DNA of 64,000 nt from Roseateles saccharophilus. Lineage in GTDB: Bacteria; Pseudomonadota; Gammaproteobacteria; Burkholderiales; Burkholderiaceae_C. The first letter of the stretch is position 1, and each line of letters begins with the position of its first letter. The notes below the pieces were generated by a model. That model made no database searches, was not told where the DNA came from, and saw only the letters and a program-made list of their open reading frames with translations. Shown piece by piece: positions 38,127 to 46,558 of the stretch. A program made the translations under genes and the position numbers. Location of the stretch: positions 1 to 64,000 of the forward strand of contig NZ_SMBU01000011.1 of assembly GCF_004342485.1 (NCBI RefSeq), written 5' to 3'.

Positions 38127-38996
38127 ATGAAACTGCTCGCCAAGTTCAATCTCGTCTACATCCTCGTGATGGCACTGGGCATCGGCCTCAGCGGCTACAT
38201 TGCCCGCCAGCTGCTGCAGGAGAACGCCGAGCAGGAGGTCGTCGGCAGCGCGCGCATGCTGATGGAGAAGGCGCTGGCGGTGCGCAACTACACCAACACG
38301 CAGATCAAGCCGCTGCTGGCCACGCAGATGGCCACCGAGTTCCTGCCCCAGACGGTGCCGAGCTATTCCGCCACCGAGGTGCTGGGCACGCTGCTGGCCA
38401 AGCATCCCGAGTTCGCCTACAAGGAGGCGACGCTCAACCCCACCAACCCGCGCGACCGCGCCACCAGCTGGGAGGTCGACATCGTCGGCCAGTTCCGCAG
38501 CAATGCCGAGCTGAAGGAGGCCGTCGGCACGCGCGACACGCCGGCCGGCCCTTCGCTCTACATCGCGCGCCCGCTGCGCATCACCGACCCCGCCTGCCTG
38601 GCCTGCCACAGCAGCGTGGACGCCGCGCCTGCCACCATGGTCGCCAAGTACGGCCCGGCCAACGGCTTCGGCTGGAACCTCAACGAGGTCATAGGCGCGC
38701 AGATCGTCTCGGTGCCGCTGGGCGTGCCGCTGCAGCGCGCCGACCAGACCTTCAAGGTCTTCATCACCTCGCTGGTCGGCGTCTTCGTCGCGGTCGGCAT
38801 CGTGCTCAACCTGATGGTGTGGATGCTGGTCGTGCGCCCGGTCACACGGCTGTCGGCCCTGGCCGACCGCGTCAGCCAGGGCGACCTGGACGCACCCGAG
38901 TTCAAGACCAGCGGCCGCGACGAGATCGCGACGCTGTCCGACTCTTTTTCCCGCATGCGTGCCAGCGTCGTGCAGGCCATGAAACTCCTGGAATGA
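38127..38996 (+). CDS. Membrane-bound haem-containing sensor: Tll0287-like domain plus HAMP
   Basis: 289 residues. The N-terminal helix (about 6-26) and second helix (about 215-240) enclose a periplasmic Tll0287-like/DUF3365 domain (30-205). It contains PACLACHSSVDAAP, a CXXCH c-type haem-binding motif. A HAMP domain follows (240-285, RPVTRLSALADRVSQGDLD), and the protein stops there with no kinase or methyl-accepting part. HAMP output must therefore reach another protein; the Ser/Thr kinase gene 100 bp downstream is the natural candidate. The haem could sense redox or gases; all of this role is inferred. Confidence 0.85.
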   Translation: MKLLAKFNLVYILVMALGIGLSGYIARQLLQENAEQEVVGSARMLMEKALAVRNYTNTQIKPLLATQMATEFLPQTVPSYSATEVLGTLLAKHPEFAYKEATLNPTNPRDRATSWEVDIVGQFRSNAELKEAVGTRDTPAGPSLYIARPLRITDPACLACHSSVDAAPATMVAKYGPANGFGWNLNEVIGAQIVSVPLGVPLQRADQTFKVFITSLVGVFVAVGIVLNLMVWMLVVRPVTRLSALADRVSQGDLDAPEFKTSGRDEIATLSDSFSRMRASVVQAMKLLE

Positions 38997-39096
38997 GACC
39001 ACCCCTACCGGCTGCGCCGGCCCCTCAAGGGGCACTGCCAGTGGCCTGGCAAAGCCAGTTCCACGGCAGTTGCTTGGGAACTCCCTACGTGATGGC
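38997..39096 (+). repeat. Structured intergenic sequence
   Basis: A 100-bp gap filled with back-to-back hairpins: CCGGC-TGC-GCCGG, GCCCCT-CA-AGGGGC and CTGGC-AAA-GCCAG. It resembles a palindromic intergenic repeat and has no T run, so it is unlikely to be a terminator. Confidence 0.5.
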
Positions 39097-40548
39097 ATGA
39101 GCGACACAAAACATCCCCAGCAGCTCGGCAAGTACCGCATCACCGCGGTGCTGGGCGAGGGCGCGATGGGCGTCGTCTACAAGGGCTTCGACCCGGACAT
39201 CCAGCGCACCGTCGCGCTGAAGACCATCCGTGCCCAGCTCGACACCGACGACGACCGCCCCGGTGCGCCGGCCTCGCGCTTTCGCAACGAGGCCCAGGCC
39301 GCCGGCCGGCTGATGCACCCGGGCATCGTCGCCGTCTACGACTTCGGCCGCGACCAGCAGATCGCCTACATCGCGATGGAATACGTCGAGGGCCGTTCGC
39401 TGGCGAGCTACCTCAGCTCCAAGGTCAGGTTCACCGACACCGACATCGCCGGCATCATGAGCCAGTTGCTCGACGCGCTGGGCCATGCCCACGACAAGGG
39501 CGTCTGGCATCGCGACGTCAAGCCGGCCAACATCATCATGACGGCCAATGGCCGGCTGAAGGTGGCCGACTTCGGCATCGCCCGCATCGAGAGCACCCAC
39601 CTCACGCAGACCCACTACATGGTCGGCACGCCCAGCCATATGGCGCCCGAGCAGTTCCTCGGCAAGCCCATGGACCGGCGCGTTGACATCTACGGCGCCG
39701 GCGTCGTGCTCTACCAGCTGCTGACCGGCCGCGCGCCCTTCGCAGGCACGACCGAGGCGCTGATGTACAAGGTCGTCAACGAGCTGCCGCCGCCGCCGTC
39801 CACCATCGAGGGCGCCGACCGCCCCGGCTGGTTCGACGCCGTCATCGCCCGCGCGCTGGCCAAGCTGCCCGGCGACCGCTTCGACACCACCGAGGCCTTC
39901 AAGCAGGCCCTGCTTGACGGCGCCGGCTCGGGGCTGGACGACACCGCCTGGGAGAAGACGCTGATGCTGGCGCCGCCGCGCCCTGCGGGCCCGTCGCTGG
40001 CGCCACCCACCTTCGCGCCGCCGTCCGCGGGCAGCCCGTCGGCCGGCACGCCGCCGCCCACGCACTGGGACAAGGCCCAGCTCACCCAGGCCGAGCTGAC
40101 GCTGGCCAGGCATGTCGGCCCGCTGGCCAGCGTGCTGGTGCGCCGCGCCGCGCGTGAATGCGCCGACATCAACGCGCTCTACGCCCGTCTGGCCGAACAG
40201 GTCAGCGACCCGCGCGCCCGCGACGCCTTCCTCGGCCAGGCCAGCCTCGTCACCGGCGGCAGCGTGCGCACGGCCGGCGGCACCAGCGGCACGCCGTCCG
40301 CGGCCGGCTCCAGGGCCTTAGCCGGCAGCCCCGGCGCCACCACGCTGGGCGGGCCGCTGAACGAGGCCGTCATCGACAAGGCCCAGGCCCTGCTGGCCCA
40401 GCATGTCGGCCCCATCGCCAAGGTGCTGGTCAAGCGCGCGGCGGCCGGCATCGACAGCCGGGCGGTGTTCTTCAACCGGCTGGCGGAGGCGGTGAACGAC
40501 GCCAAGGCGCGGGAGAAGTTGCTGGCCGATCTTGCGCGGCTGCGCTGA
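39097..40548 (+). CDS. Serine/threonine protein kinase (Hanks type) with duplicated C-terminal domain
   Basis: 483 residues. The kinase domain (about 10-280) has VLGEGAMGVVYKGFDP, catalytic loop GVWHRDVKPANIIM, ADFGIA and the activation segment GTPSHMAPEQFLG, so it should be active. A Pro/Ala-rich linker (285-330) leads to two copies of a helical unit, ARHVGPLASVLVRRAARECA (about 340) and AQHVGPIAKVLVKRAAAGID (about 435), a family seen at the ends of bacterial kinases. No membrane helix is present, so it is cytosolic. The adjacent HAMP/haem sensor suggests it receives an envelope signal. Confidence 0.93.
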   Translation: MSDTKHPQQLGKYRITAVLGEGAMGVVYKGFDPDIQRTVALKTIRAQLDTDDDRPGAPASRFRNEAQAAGRLMHPGIVAVYDFGRDQQIAYIAMEYVEGRSLASYLSSKVRFTDTDIAGIMSQLLDALGHAHDKGVWHRDVKPANIIMTANGRLKVADFGIARIESTHLTQTHYMVGTPSHMAPEQFLGKPMDRRVDIYGAGVVLYQLLTGRAPFAGTTEALMYKVVNELPPPPSTIEGADRPGWFDAVIARALAKLPGDRFDTTEAFKQALLDGAGSGLDDTAWEKTLMLAPPRPAGPSLAPPTFAPPSAGSPSAGTPPPTHWDKAQLTQAELTLARHVGPLASVLVRRAARECADINALYARLAEQVSDPRARDAFLGQASLVTGGSVRTAGGTSGTPSAAGSRALAGSPGATTLGGPLNEAVIDKAQALLAQHVGPIAKVLVKRAAAGIDSRAVFFNRLAEAVNDAKAREKLLADLARLR

Positions 40549-40559
40549 GCCGACCGCGA

Positions 40560-40766
40560 CTACCGCCCCACCTTCTGCAGCTTCGGCATGTTGATCTGTT
40601 CGACGCGAGCCTCCAGCGCGTCCAGCCGGCGCTGCAAATCCGCGACCTTTGCCTTCAGCGTCTGCGTCTCTGCATCGTCCACCCTGCGGGGTGCAATGCC
40701 TTCGGCAATCGCGCCGAACGCGACGAGGGTCAATACGGCCAGAGTCAGCGCGGTCACAGGCTTCAT
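40560..40766 (-). CDS. Small exported coiled-coil protein
   Basis: 68 residues. A signal peptide (MKPVTALTLAVLTLVAFGAI, cut after AIA) precedes a short heptad-rich helix TLKAKVADLQRRLDALEARV. GGAG lies upstream of the ATG at 40766. I know no family; small periplasmic coiled-coil proteins often act as structural or chaperone-like partners. The next gene, on the same strand, starts 938 bp away with its own region, so it may be transcribed alone. Confidence 0.6.
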   Translation of the reverse strand: MKPVTALTLAVLTLVAFGAIAEGIAPRRVDDAETQTLKAKVADLQRRLDALEARVEQINMPKLQKVGR

Positions 40767-40795
40767 TTGTAGCTCCGTTGAGATGGCCGGCCAGC

Positions 40796-41704
40796 TTATG
40801 CGCGATACATCAGCACCTTCAAGCCTTTTTCTTCGGACACATCCTTGAACGCCGCCGGGTTCTCCACCCGCCCGATGAACGCCAGCTCCGGCGCCTGCTC
40901 GGCCACCACGCCGCGCAGGAAGTCCAGCCCCAGCTCCGGCGCGTTCAGGCACAGCAGCGCATGGCCGCCCGGCGCTAGCAGCGCCGGCAGCCGCCGCGCC
41001 AGCCGCGCGTAGTCCTTGGTCGCGACGAAGCTGCCCTTCTGGAAGCTCGGCGGATCGCAGATGACGAGGTCGTAGGGCCCGCCGCGGGTCAGCTTGCCCC
41101 AGGAGTTGAAGATGTCGTGGGCCAGGAACTTGGCGCCGGCCTTCACGCCGTTGAGTTCGTGATTGGTGCGCCCCGTGGCCAGCGCACCTGACGCCATGTC
41201 CACATTGACCACTTCCGCCGCGCCGGCCTGCAGCGCGACGACCGAGAAGGCGCAGGTGTAGGCGAACAGGTTCAGCACCTTGGCGCCGGGCTGCACATGC
41301 TTGCGCACCCAGCGCCGGCCCTCGGCCATGTCGAGGAAGAGGCCGTGGTTCTGGCCGCGCAGCAGGTGCACGAGGTAGCGCGTGCCGGCTTCGGCGACGA
41401 CATGGGGCTCGGGCACGGCGCCGGTCATCAGGCGTGTTTCGGCGGCAGCGCCGCGGCATTGGTAGACCCAGTTCAGCGCCTCGCCCGCGGGCGCGATCGC
41501 CGGCCAGCGCGCGGCCAGCGCGGCACCGACCGCCGCCAGGGCCTCGTCGCCCAGCGGCTGGAAGCTGGTGAGCAGGATCACCGGCGGGTAGGCATCCAGC
41601 GCGAGATGCTCGCAGCCGGGGAAGAGGCCGCCGCGGCCATGGAAGAGGCGGCTGGCCTCGGTGGGAAAGGCCATTGCGGCAATGGCGTCGAGCAGGGCTT
41701 GCAT
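40796..41704 (-). CDS. Class I SAM-dependent methyltransferase, RlmI/RlmK-like
   Basis: 302 residues. It lacks the N-terminal PUA domain of RlmI and starts with a short helical region. The methyltransferase core has AKVLNLFAYTCAFSVVALQA (motif I), then AAEVVNVDMASGALATGRTN (motif II), VICDPPSFQKGSF (motif IV, the NPPY-like site for nucleobase methylation) and ALLCLNAPELG. Such proteins methylate 23S rRNA cytosines or guanines. The target is not determined. Start at 41704 chosen by ATG position; upstream extension would enter the control region of the glutaminase gene. Confidence 0.85.
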   Translation of the reverse strand: MQALLDAIAAMAFPTEASRLFHGRGGLFPGCEHLALDAYPPVILLTSFQPLGDEALAAVGAALAARWPAIAPAGEALNWVYQCRGAAAETRLMTGAVPEPHVVAEAGTRYLVHLLRGQNHGLFLDMAEGRRWVRKHVQPGAKVLNLFAYTCAFSVVALQAGAAEVVNVDMASGALATGRTNHELNGVKAGAKFLAHDIFNSWGKLTRGGPYDLVICDPPSFQKGSFVATKDYARLARRLPALLAPGGHALLCLNAPELGLDFLRGVVAEQAPELAFIGRVENPAAFKDVSEEKGLKVLMYRA

Positions 41705-41760
41705 GGTGGGGGCATTGTCCGGGGCCAGAATGATCCTGGATGCGGCAGTCGGGCGCGCCC

Positions 41761-41850
41761 GAAGGGCTGGCGAGGCGGGTCGCCGGCAAGGCGCGACGAC
41801 GCCGTGGGCTCTTGCCCACAAGGAGAAGCAACGCCGCCGACGGCTCGAAG
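41761..41850 (-). repeat. Relic of the 57-kb palindromic repeat family
   Basis: Within the 193-bp gap between methyltransferase and glutaminase genes, this segment contains GGCAAGGCG, a GGGCTC-TTGCCCA region and AGCAACGC. It aligns with the reverse complement of the inner half of the repeat at 57278-57540 over about 80 bp, with a few changes. Confidence 0.6.
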
Positions 41851-41897
41851 CGACAGACCGGCGGGAGCGTCCGGCTGCCGGATCTAGGATCCGAACC

Positions 41898-42812
41898 ATG
41901 GACTTTCAAGCCATCCTCGACGAGATCAACGACGAACTGCGCCCGCGGCTGAATGCCGTGGAGGGCAAGGTCGCGAGCTATATCCCGGCGCTGGCGCGCG
42001 TGTCGCCGGCGCAGTTCGGCATCGCGCTGCGCACCTGTGCGGGCGAGACGGCCCGGGCCGGCGACAGCGCCCTGCCCTTCTCCATCCAGAGCATCTCCAA
42101 GGTGTTCTCGCTGACGCTGGCGATGCGCGCGCTGGGCGAGGCGCTGTGGCAGCGCATCGGCCGCGAGCCCTCGGGCAGCCCGTTCAACTCGCTGGTGCAG
42201 CTGGAGTCGGAGCGCGGCATCCCGCGCAACCCCTTCATCAATGCCGGCGCCATCGCGGTGGCGGACCGCCTCGTGTCGCAGGGCGACGCCAAGGCCGAAC
42301 TGCTGGCCCTGCTGGGCCGGCTCTGCGGCGAGCCCATCCACATCGACGCCGAGGTCGCGCAGTCCGAGGCCGACACGGGCTTCCGCAACACCGCGCTGGC
42401 CAATTTCATGAAGGGCTTCGGCACGCTGGACAACGACGTGGCCACGGTGCTGGACGTCTACTTCAACCAGTGCGCCATCGCGATGACCTGCGAGCAGATG
42501 GCCTGCGCCGCCGGCTATCTGTGCCGCGACGGCCGCCATCCGCTGGCCGGCACACCGGTGCTGAACGCGGCGCAGGCGCGGCGCGTCAACGCGCTGATGC
42601 TGACCTGCGGCACCTACGACGCGGCCGGCGAGTTCGCCTTCCGCATCGGCCTGCCCTGCAAGAGCGGCGTGGGCGGCGGCATCGTCGCCATCGTGCCGGA
42701 CCGCCTCAGCCTGTGCGTCTGGTCGCCCGCGCTGGACCGCACCGGCAACTCCTGGCTGGGGCGGCAGGCACTGGAGCTGTTCGTCGCGAAGACGGGGCTG
42801 TCGGTCTTTTAG
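41898..42812 (+). CDS. glsA: Glutaminase (EC 3.5.1.2)
   Basis: 304 residues of the serine-dependent glutaminase family (beta-lactamase-like fold). The catalytic SxxK is S65-K68 in PFSIQSISKVFS, and later conserved elements are NPFINAGAIAV, AVADRLV, and CKSGVGGGIVAIVPDRLSLC. It hydrolyses glutamine to glutamate and ammonia in the cytoplasm. Its last codons overlap the stop of the convergent DsbD-type gene, so the two genes end within each other. The ATG at 41898 gives the family's usual length. Confidence 0.95.
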   Translation: MDFQAILDEINDELRPRLNAVEGKVASYIPALARVSPAQFGIALRTCAGETARAGDSALPFSIQSISKVFSLTLAMRALGEALWQRIGREPSGSPFNSLVQLESERGIPRNPFINAGAIAVADRLVSQGDAKAELLALLGRLCGEPIHIDAEVAQSEADTGFRNTALANFMKGFGTLDNDVATVLDVYFNQCAIAMTCEQMACAAGYLCRDGRHPLAGTPVLNAAQARRVNALMLTCGTYDAAGEFAFRIGLPCKSGVGGGIVAIVPDRLSLCVWSPALDRTGNSWLGRQALELFVAKTGLSVF

Positions 42813-44875
42813 CTGCCCGCCACCGCGTCGACGACGAGGCCTGGCGTCAGGATCTGCGGCAGCACCCGGGCCTCGGCGGCGCCCGGTGCGTAGTAGAGGT
42901 AGAGCGGCACGCCGGAGCGGCCATGGGCCTTCAGCACGGCGGTGATGCCCGGGTCCTCGCGGGTCCAGTCGCCCTTCAGGTAGACGACGCCGGCCTTGGC
43001 GAAGGCGTCCTTCACCTCGGGGCGCGACAGGGCCACCCGCTCGTTGACGAGGCAGGAGATGCACCAGGCGGCCGTCAGGTTCACGAACACCGGCTTGTTC
43101 TGCGCGCGCAGCTCGGCCAGGCGCTCGGCGCTGAAGGCCTCGGTGCTGGACTCGCCCGCCGCATGCACATCGGCCGCCACCGGCTTGACCCAGGCCGCCG
43201 CGCCCAGCGCGAGCACGACGCTGAGGACGGCCGCACCGGTGCCGATGTGGCTGGCGCCGCTGCGGTGGCGCCACCACAGGCCGAAAGCGATCAGCACCAG
43301 ACCGCCCAGGGCCAGCGCGACGCCGTCCGGCCCGGCCTGCTGGGCCAGCACCCACAGCAGCCAGACGACGGCCGCGTACATCGGGAAGGCCAGGGCCTGC
43401 TTGAAGGTGTCCATCCACGCGCCCGGGCGCGGCAGCCAGCGCTGCGCGGCCGGCCAGAAGGCCAGCACCAGGAAGGGCAGGGCCAGGCCCATGCCCAGCG
43501 CGAGGAAGACGGCCAGCATCACCGCCGCCGGCTGGGCCAGCGCGAAGGCCAGGGCCGCACCCATGAAGGGCGCCGTGCAGGGGGTGGCCACGACGGCCGC
43601 GAGCACGCCGGTGAAGAAGCTGCCGGCCAGACCGTTGCGCGCGGCCAACCCCGAGCCCATACCGGTGAAGCTGCCGCCGATCTCGAACAGGCCCGACAGG
43701 CTCAGGCCGACGAGGAAGAGCAGATAGGCCACGACGAGCACGAAGACCGGCGAGTGGAACTGGAAGCCCCAGCCGACCTGCTGGCCGCCGGCGCGCAGCG
43801 CGATCAGCGCGCCGGCCAGCGCGACGAAGCTGAGCAGCACGCCGGCCATGTAGGCCAGGCCCTCGGCCTTGTGGTTGCCCTTGTTCACGAGGGCCAGCGC
43901 CTTGATGGACAGCACCGGGAAGACGCAGGGCATCAGGTTCAGGATCAGGCCGCCGACCAGGGCCAGCGCCAGCGCGGGCAGCAGGCCAAGCTCGCTCTCC
44001 GGTGCGGGCGTGGCCGCGTCGATCGCGGCCGGTGCGTTCAGGTCGGCGGAGCCGGGGCCCTTGCCGGCGCCCTCGGGCATGGGCGCGGCGACGGCCCAGG
44101 CCTGCTCGCCGGCCGCCGTCGTCAGCACGATGACGCCGCCGAGCGGCTTGCCGGCGGCGAGAGGCTCATCGCCCGCCGGCAGCTCCAGCGCCCAGCCGCC
44201 GCCCTCGGCCTTGAGGGCCTGAGGCGCGCTGTGGGCGACGGCGCCCCAGGTTTCGGCGAAGAAATAGGCCTTGGTCACGCCGGCGGTCGAGCCGGCGAGG
44301 CTCACGCCCTGGGGCGCGGCCTTGAGCGTCACGGCGAAGGGCGCGGGCTTGGGAATGGCGCCGCGCCATTCCTCGATCTGCGCGGCATCGGGGCCGGCCT
44401 TGGGCTCCGCCGCCACCGGCAGGTCCAGGCCCAGGCTGACCTGCTCGGGGATGCAGACGTCCTTGCAGACCAGCCACTTCACCTCGGCCGCGGGCTTGAA
44501 GCGGCTGCCGGCCTTGGCATCGGCCGGCACGGTCAGCTCGACGAGCAGGGCAGCACGGCCCTCGTAGCCATAGTTGACGATGGGACCGATGGCCTGGATG
44601 GCGGGCGTCGGCCACTGCAGCGGGCCGGCCTCGGCGCCGCTCCAGTCCAGGCTGGTCGCCTGGCCGGAGTCGCCCGGGTTCTTCCAGTAGGTGTGCCAGT
44701 GCGGCTTGATGACCTGCTCCAGCGCGACCGTGAAGCGCTGGCCCGGCGCGACGGTGGCCTGGCTGGACACGAGGCGGGCCTGGACATGCTCGGTCGCGGC
44801 CTCGGGAGGCGCGGCCAGGGCGATCAGCGGGGCGGCCAGCAGGGCCGGAAAAAGGGGGCGCAGGAACGAGAGCAT
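42809..44875 (-). CDS. Thiol:disulfide interchange protein, DsbD/ScsB-type
   Basis: 688 residues. A signal peptide (1-22) precedes a periplasmic N-terminal domain with WLVCKDVCIPEQV, a CXXXC redox pair typical of ScsB rather than of DsbD. Eight membrane helices follow with LMPCVFPVLS and VATPCTAPFMG, the two transmembrane Cys. A C-terminal thioredoxin-like domain has WCISC at about 604-608. It passes reducing equivalents from cytoplasmic thioredoxin to the periplasm. The N-terminal motif suggests copper-tolerance or disulfide isomerase partners. It overlaps the convergent glutaminase gene by four bases. Confidence 0.92.
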   Translation of the reverse strand: MLSFLRPLFPALLAAPLIALAAPPEAATEHVQARLVSSQATVAPGQRFTVALEQVIKPHWHTYWKNPGDSGQATSLDWSGAEAGPLQWPTPAIQAIGPIVNYGYEGRAALLVELTVPADAKAGSRFKPAAEVKWLVCKDVCIPEQVSLGLDLPVAAEPKAGPDAAQIEEWRGAIPKPAPFAVTLKAAPQGVSLAGSTAGVTKAYFFAETWGAVAHSAPQALKAEGGGWALELPAGDEPLAAGKPLGGVIVLTTAAGEQAWAVAAPMPEGAGKGPGSADLNAPAAIDAATPAPESELGLLPALALALVGGLILNLMPCVFPVLSIKALALVNKGNHKAEGLAYMAGVLLSFVALAGALIALRAGGQQVGWGFQFHSPVFVLVVAYLLFLVGLSLSGLFEIGGSFTGMGSGLAARNGLAGSFFTGVLAAVVATPCTAPFMGAALAFALAQPAAVMLAVFLALGMGLALPFLVLAFWPAAQRWLPRPGAWMDTFKQALAFPMYAAVVWLLWVLAQQAGPDGVALALGGLVLIAFGLWWRHRSGASHIGTGAAVLSVVLALGAAAWVKPVAADVHAAGESSTEAFSAERLAELRAQNKPVFVNLTAAWCISCLVNERVALSRPEVKDAFAKAGVVYLKGDWTREDPGITAVLKAHGRSGVPLYLYYAPGAAEARVLPQILTPGLVVDAVAGS

Positions 44876-44909
44876 CCGGAAATCCTAGGCCAAAGCCATT
44901 TCACCGCGT

Positions 44910-45452
44910 TTAGTCACCCCGTCTGGCCAGGCCGGCGCGGACGAATTCGTCGAAGGCCGCCCACAGCGGCTCGAAGCGCTGCGACCCGCCTTCCAGCAGC
45001 GCCAGCGCATGCAGGCCGGCTTCCAGCGTGGCCAGCTGGCCGGGCCGGTGGGCGCGGCGGAGGGCATAGCGGCCCGGCAGCTCGGGCAGGCTCAGGCGCG
45101 GCAGCCCGGCCAGCCAGGGGTTGGCGGCCAGCAGGCGGCGGCTCTGGCGCCAGCTGCCATCGAGCAGGATCAGGCGGTCGATGTCCGCGGGCCGGGCAGC
45201 GGCGCCATCGCCAGGGTAGAGCAGCACCGCGCCGGGCACGGCCAGCCCGGAGTCGAAGACCTCGCCGCGCAGCAGGCGCGCCGCCGGGCTGAGGCCCAGG
45301 GTCAGGAAGGCCGCGGTGTTCTTGGCATGGCCGGCCTCGGCGGGGTGCTGCAGCAGGAGCAGCCCGGTGCGCACCGCCACGGGCGGCGGCAGCATCGCGC
45401 ACAGGCAGGTGGCGGCCGGCCGCTCGCAGCGCGGGCAGACCGCGCGGGGCAT
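44910..45452 (-). CDS. DTW-domain protein, probable tRNA-uridine aminocarboxypropyltransferase
   Basis: 180 residues. The N-terminal Cys cluster CPRCERPAATCLC may bind zinc, and the DTW region reads LILLDGSWRQSRRLLAANPW with DGSW as a close DTW variant, then LPRLSLPELPGRYALRRAH. Family members such as TapT make acp3U in tRNA from S-adenosylmethionine. The next residues (RPGQLATLEAGLHALALLEG) are also typical. The start overlaps the upstream membrane-protein stop (TGATG). The tRNA link is from family knowledge; the exact position is not determined. Confidence 0.88.
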   Translation of the reverse strand: MPRAVCPRCERPAATCLCAMLPPPVAVRTGLLLLQHPAEAGHAKNTAAFLTLGLSPAARLLRGEVFDSGLAVPGAVLLYPGDGAAARPADIDRLILLDGSWRQSRRLLAANPWLAGLPRLSLPELPGRYALRRAHRPGQLATLEAGLHALALLEGGSQRFEPLWAAFDEFVRAGLARRGD

Positions 45453-46030
45453 CAGTTCAGCGGCGGCGGGGCCGGGTCCGGCACCGGGATCGACTCGGTG
45501 CTGTCTCCGCCGGCGTGCACCCGGGGTGCGCCTTCGCCATGCCGGTGCCGCGAACGCGTGCTGGGCAGGCCCAGCTGGCGCTTCCTGGCCAGGCGCCCGG
45601 CCAGCCAGATGCCGGCGATGACGCCGAAGATGTTCAGTGCGCCGAACAGCGGTGCGGCGTCCGACGACAGCAGCATGGTCTGCAGCGGCGCGGAGTAGGA
45701 GCGCGGTTTCAGCGCGAAGCTGAAGGCACCGAAGATCAGCCAGCCGGCCCAGGCCACGCCCACGCCCGACATCATCCAGGCGACATAGGGCCGGTGGCGG
45801 CGGCGCGACGGGCGCAGCGTCAGAAAGGCCCAGAGGGTCGCGACGAGGAAAAGCAGAAACACGATGGCCAGCGCCTCGCCGAGCATGACGTGCAGGCTGA
45901 AGCGGCCTCCCAGCGCCGTGTAGACCTGGCGCGGCAGGCCGGTGGAGGCGTACTTCATCGCGGCACCCGCACCGAAGCAATAGAGCAGGAGGCCCGAGAC
46001 GAAGGCGATGGAACGGCGGGCAGCTTTCAT
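45452..46030 (-). CDS. Membrane protein of unknown function
   Basis: 192 residues with four membrane helices (about 8-28, 48-70, 85-105 and 125-145) and a Pro/His-rich tail (155-192, including HRHGEGAPRVHAGGD). I do not recognise a family. It overlaps the DTW gene in TGATG and shares its transcript. The tail on the cytoplasmic side could bind metal, but this is speculative. Confidence 0.65.
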   Translation of the reverse strand: MKAARRSIAFVSGLLLYCFGAGAAMKYASTGLPRQVYTALGGRFSLHVMLGEALAIVFLLFLVATLWAFLTLRPSRRRHRPYVAWMMSGVGVAWAGWLIFGAFSFALKPRSYSAPLQTMLLSSDAAPLFGALNIFGVIAGIWLAGRLARKRQLGLPSTRSRHRHGEGAPRVHAGGDSTESIPVPDPAPPPLN

Positions 46031-46093
46031 GGGGGCGCATTCTCAACGCAGCCGGCCGTCAGGTCAGGCAGAAAATTCCCGAGCTGAAAACGA

Positions 46094-46127
46094 AACCCGC
46101 CGGCGGCTGAGGGAGCGGCGGCGGGTT
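46094..46127 (-). terminator. Terminator for the leftward small gene
   Basis: Arms AACCCGCCG and CGGCGGGTT pair over 9 bp around a 16-base loop; read leftward they are followed by TCGTTTTC. It closes the transcript of the 61-residue gene and supports that gene as real. Confidence 0.75.
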
Positions 46128-46226
46128 GGGGGGTGGGGTCGGTCCTCACTCATGCCATTCGGCCTGCATGCCGGACGCCCTTCGGCGCGCGTCGCAGAGT
46201 CCGCAGGGACTCTGCTCGGTCGCGCC

Positions 46227-46412
46227 TCAGCGCTTGCGGTCGAAGCGCAGGGCGCGGGCCAGGCCGCGACGTTCACCGCTGTAGAAGCCGGTGTCGAAGG
46301 CCTCGTGCTTGCGGCCCTTGTCGACGGATTCCTCGGCGCCCCAGCCCAGGCCCATGTCGGGGGCGGGGATGCGGCGCTGTTGCGGTTCGGTGCGGGGCTG
46401 GATCTTCATCAT
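46227..46412 (-). CDS. Small basic protein of unknown function (61 aa)
   Basis: 61 residues starting MMKIQPRTEPQQRRIPAPDM, then a polar middle (GLGWGAEESVDKGRKHEAFD) and a basic end (GLARALRFDRKR). It has an AGG-containing site before the ATG at 46412 and a terminator beyond its stop, with a 9-bp GCAGAGTCC/GGACTCTGC hairpin (46194-46215) in between. A single-gene leftward unit is therefore plausible. No family is known to me, and the charge suggests nucleic-acid or ribosome contact. Confidence 0.55.
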   Translation of the reverse strand: MMKIQPRTEPQQRRIPAPDMGLGWGAEESVDKGRKHEAFDTGFYSGERRGLARALRFDRKR

Positions 46413-46558
46413 GGCTGTCTTGCCTGTCTCGCGGCCCGAAAGCGGCGCGATTGGGGGGACAACGCCGCCCCGGAGACGGCGGTTGACAGGCCACACACAT
46501 TTCTTTGCATGTTGATTTGCCGACAATGCCGGCTTCGCGAATTCCAGGACCCCGCGCC

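Noticed and set aside
46194-46215. A 9-bp hairpin as a terminator
   Set aside because: No T run follows in either direction; the later stem at 46094-46127 is the better terminator.
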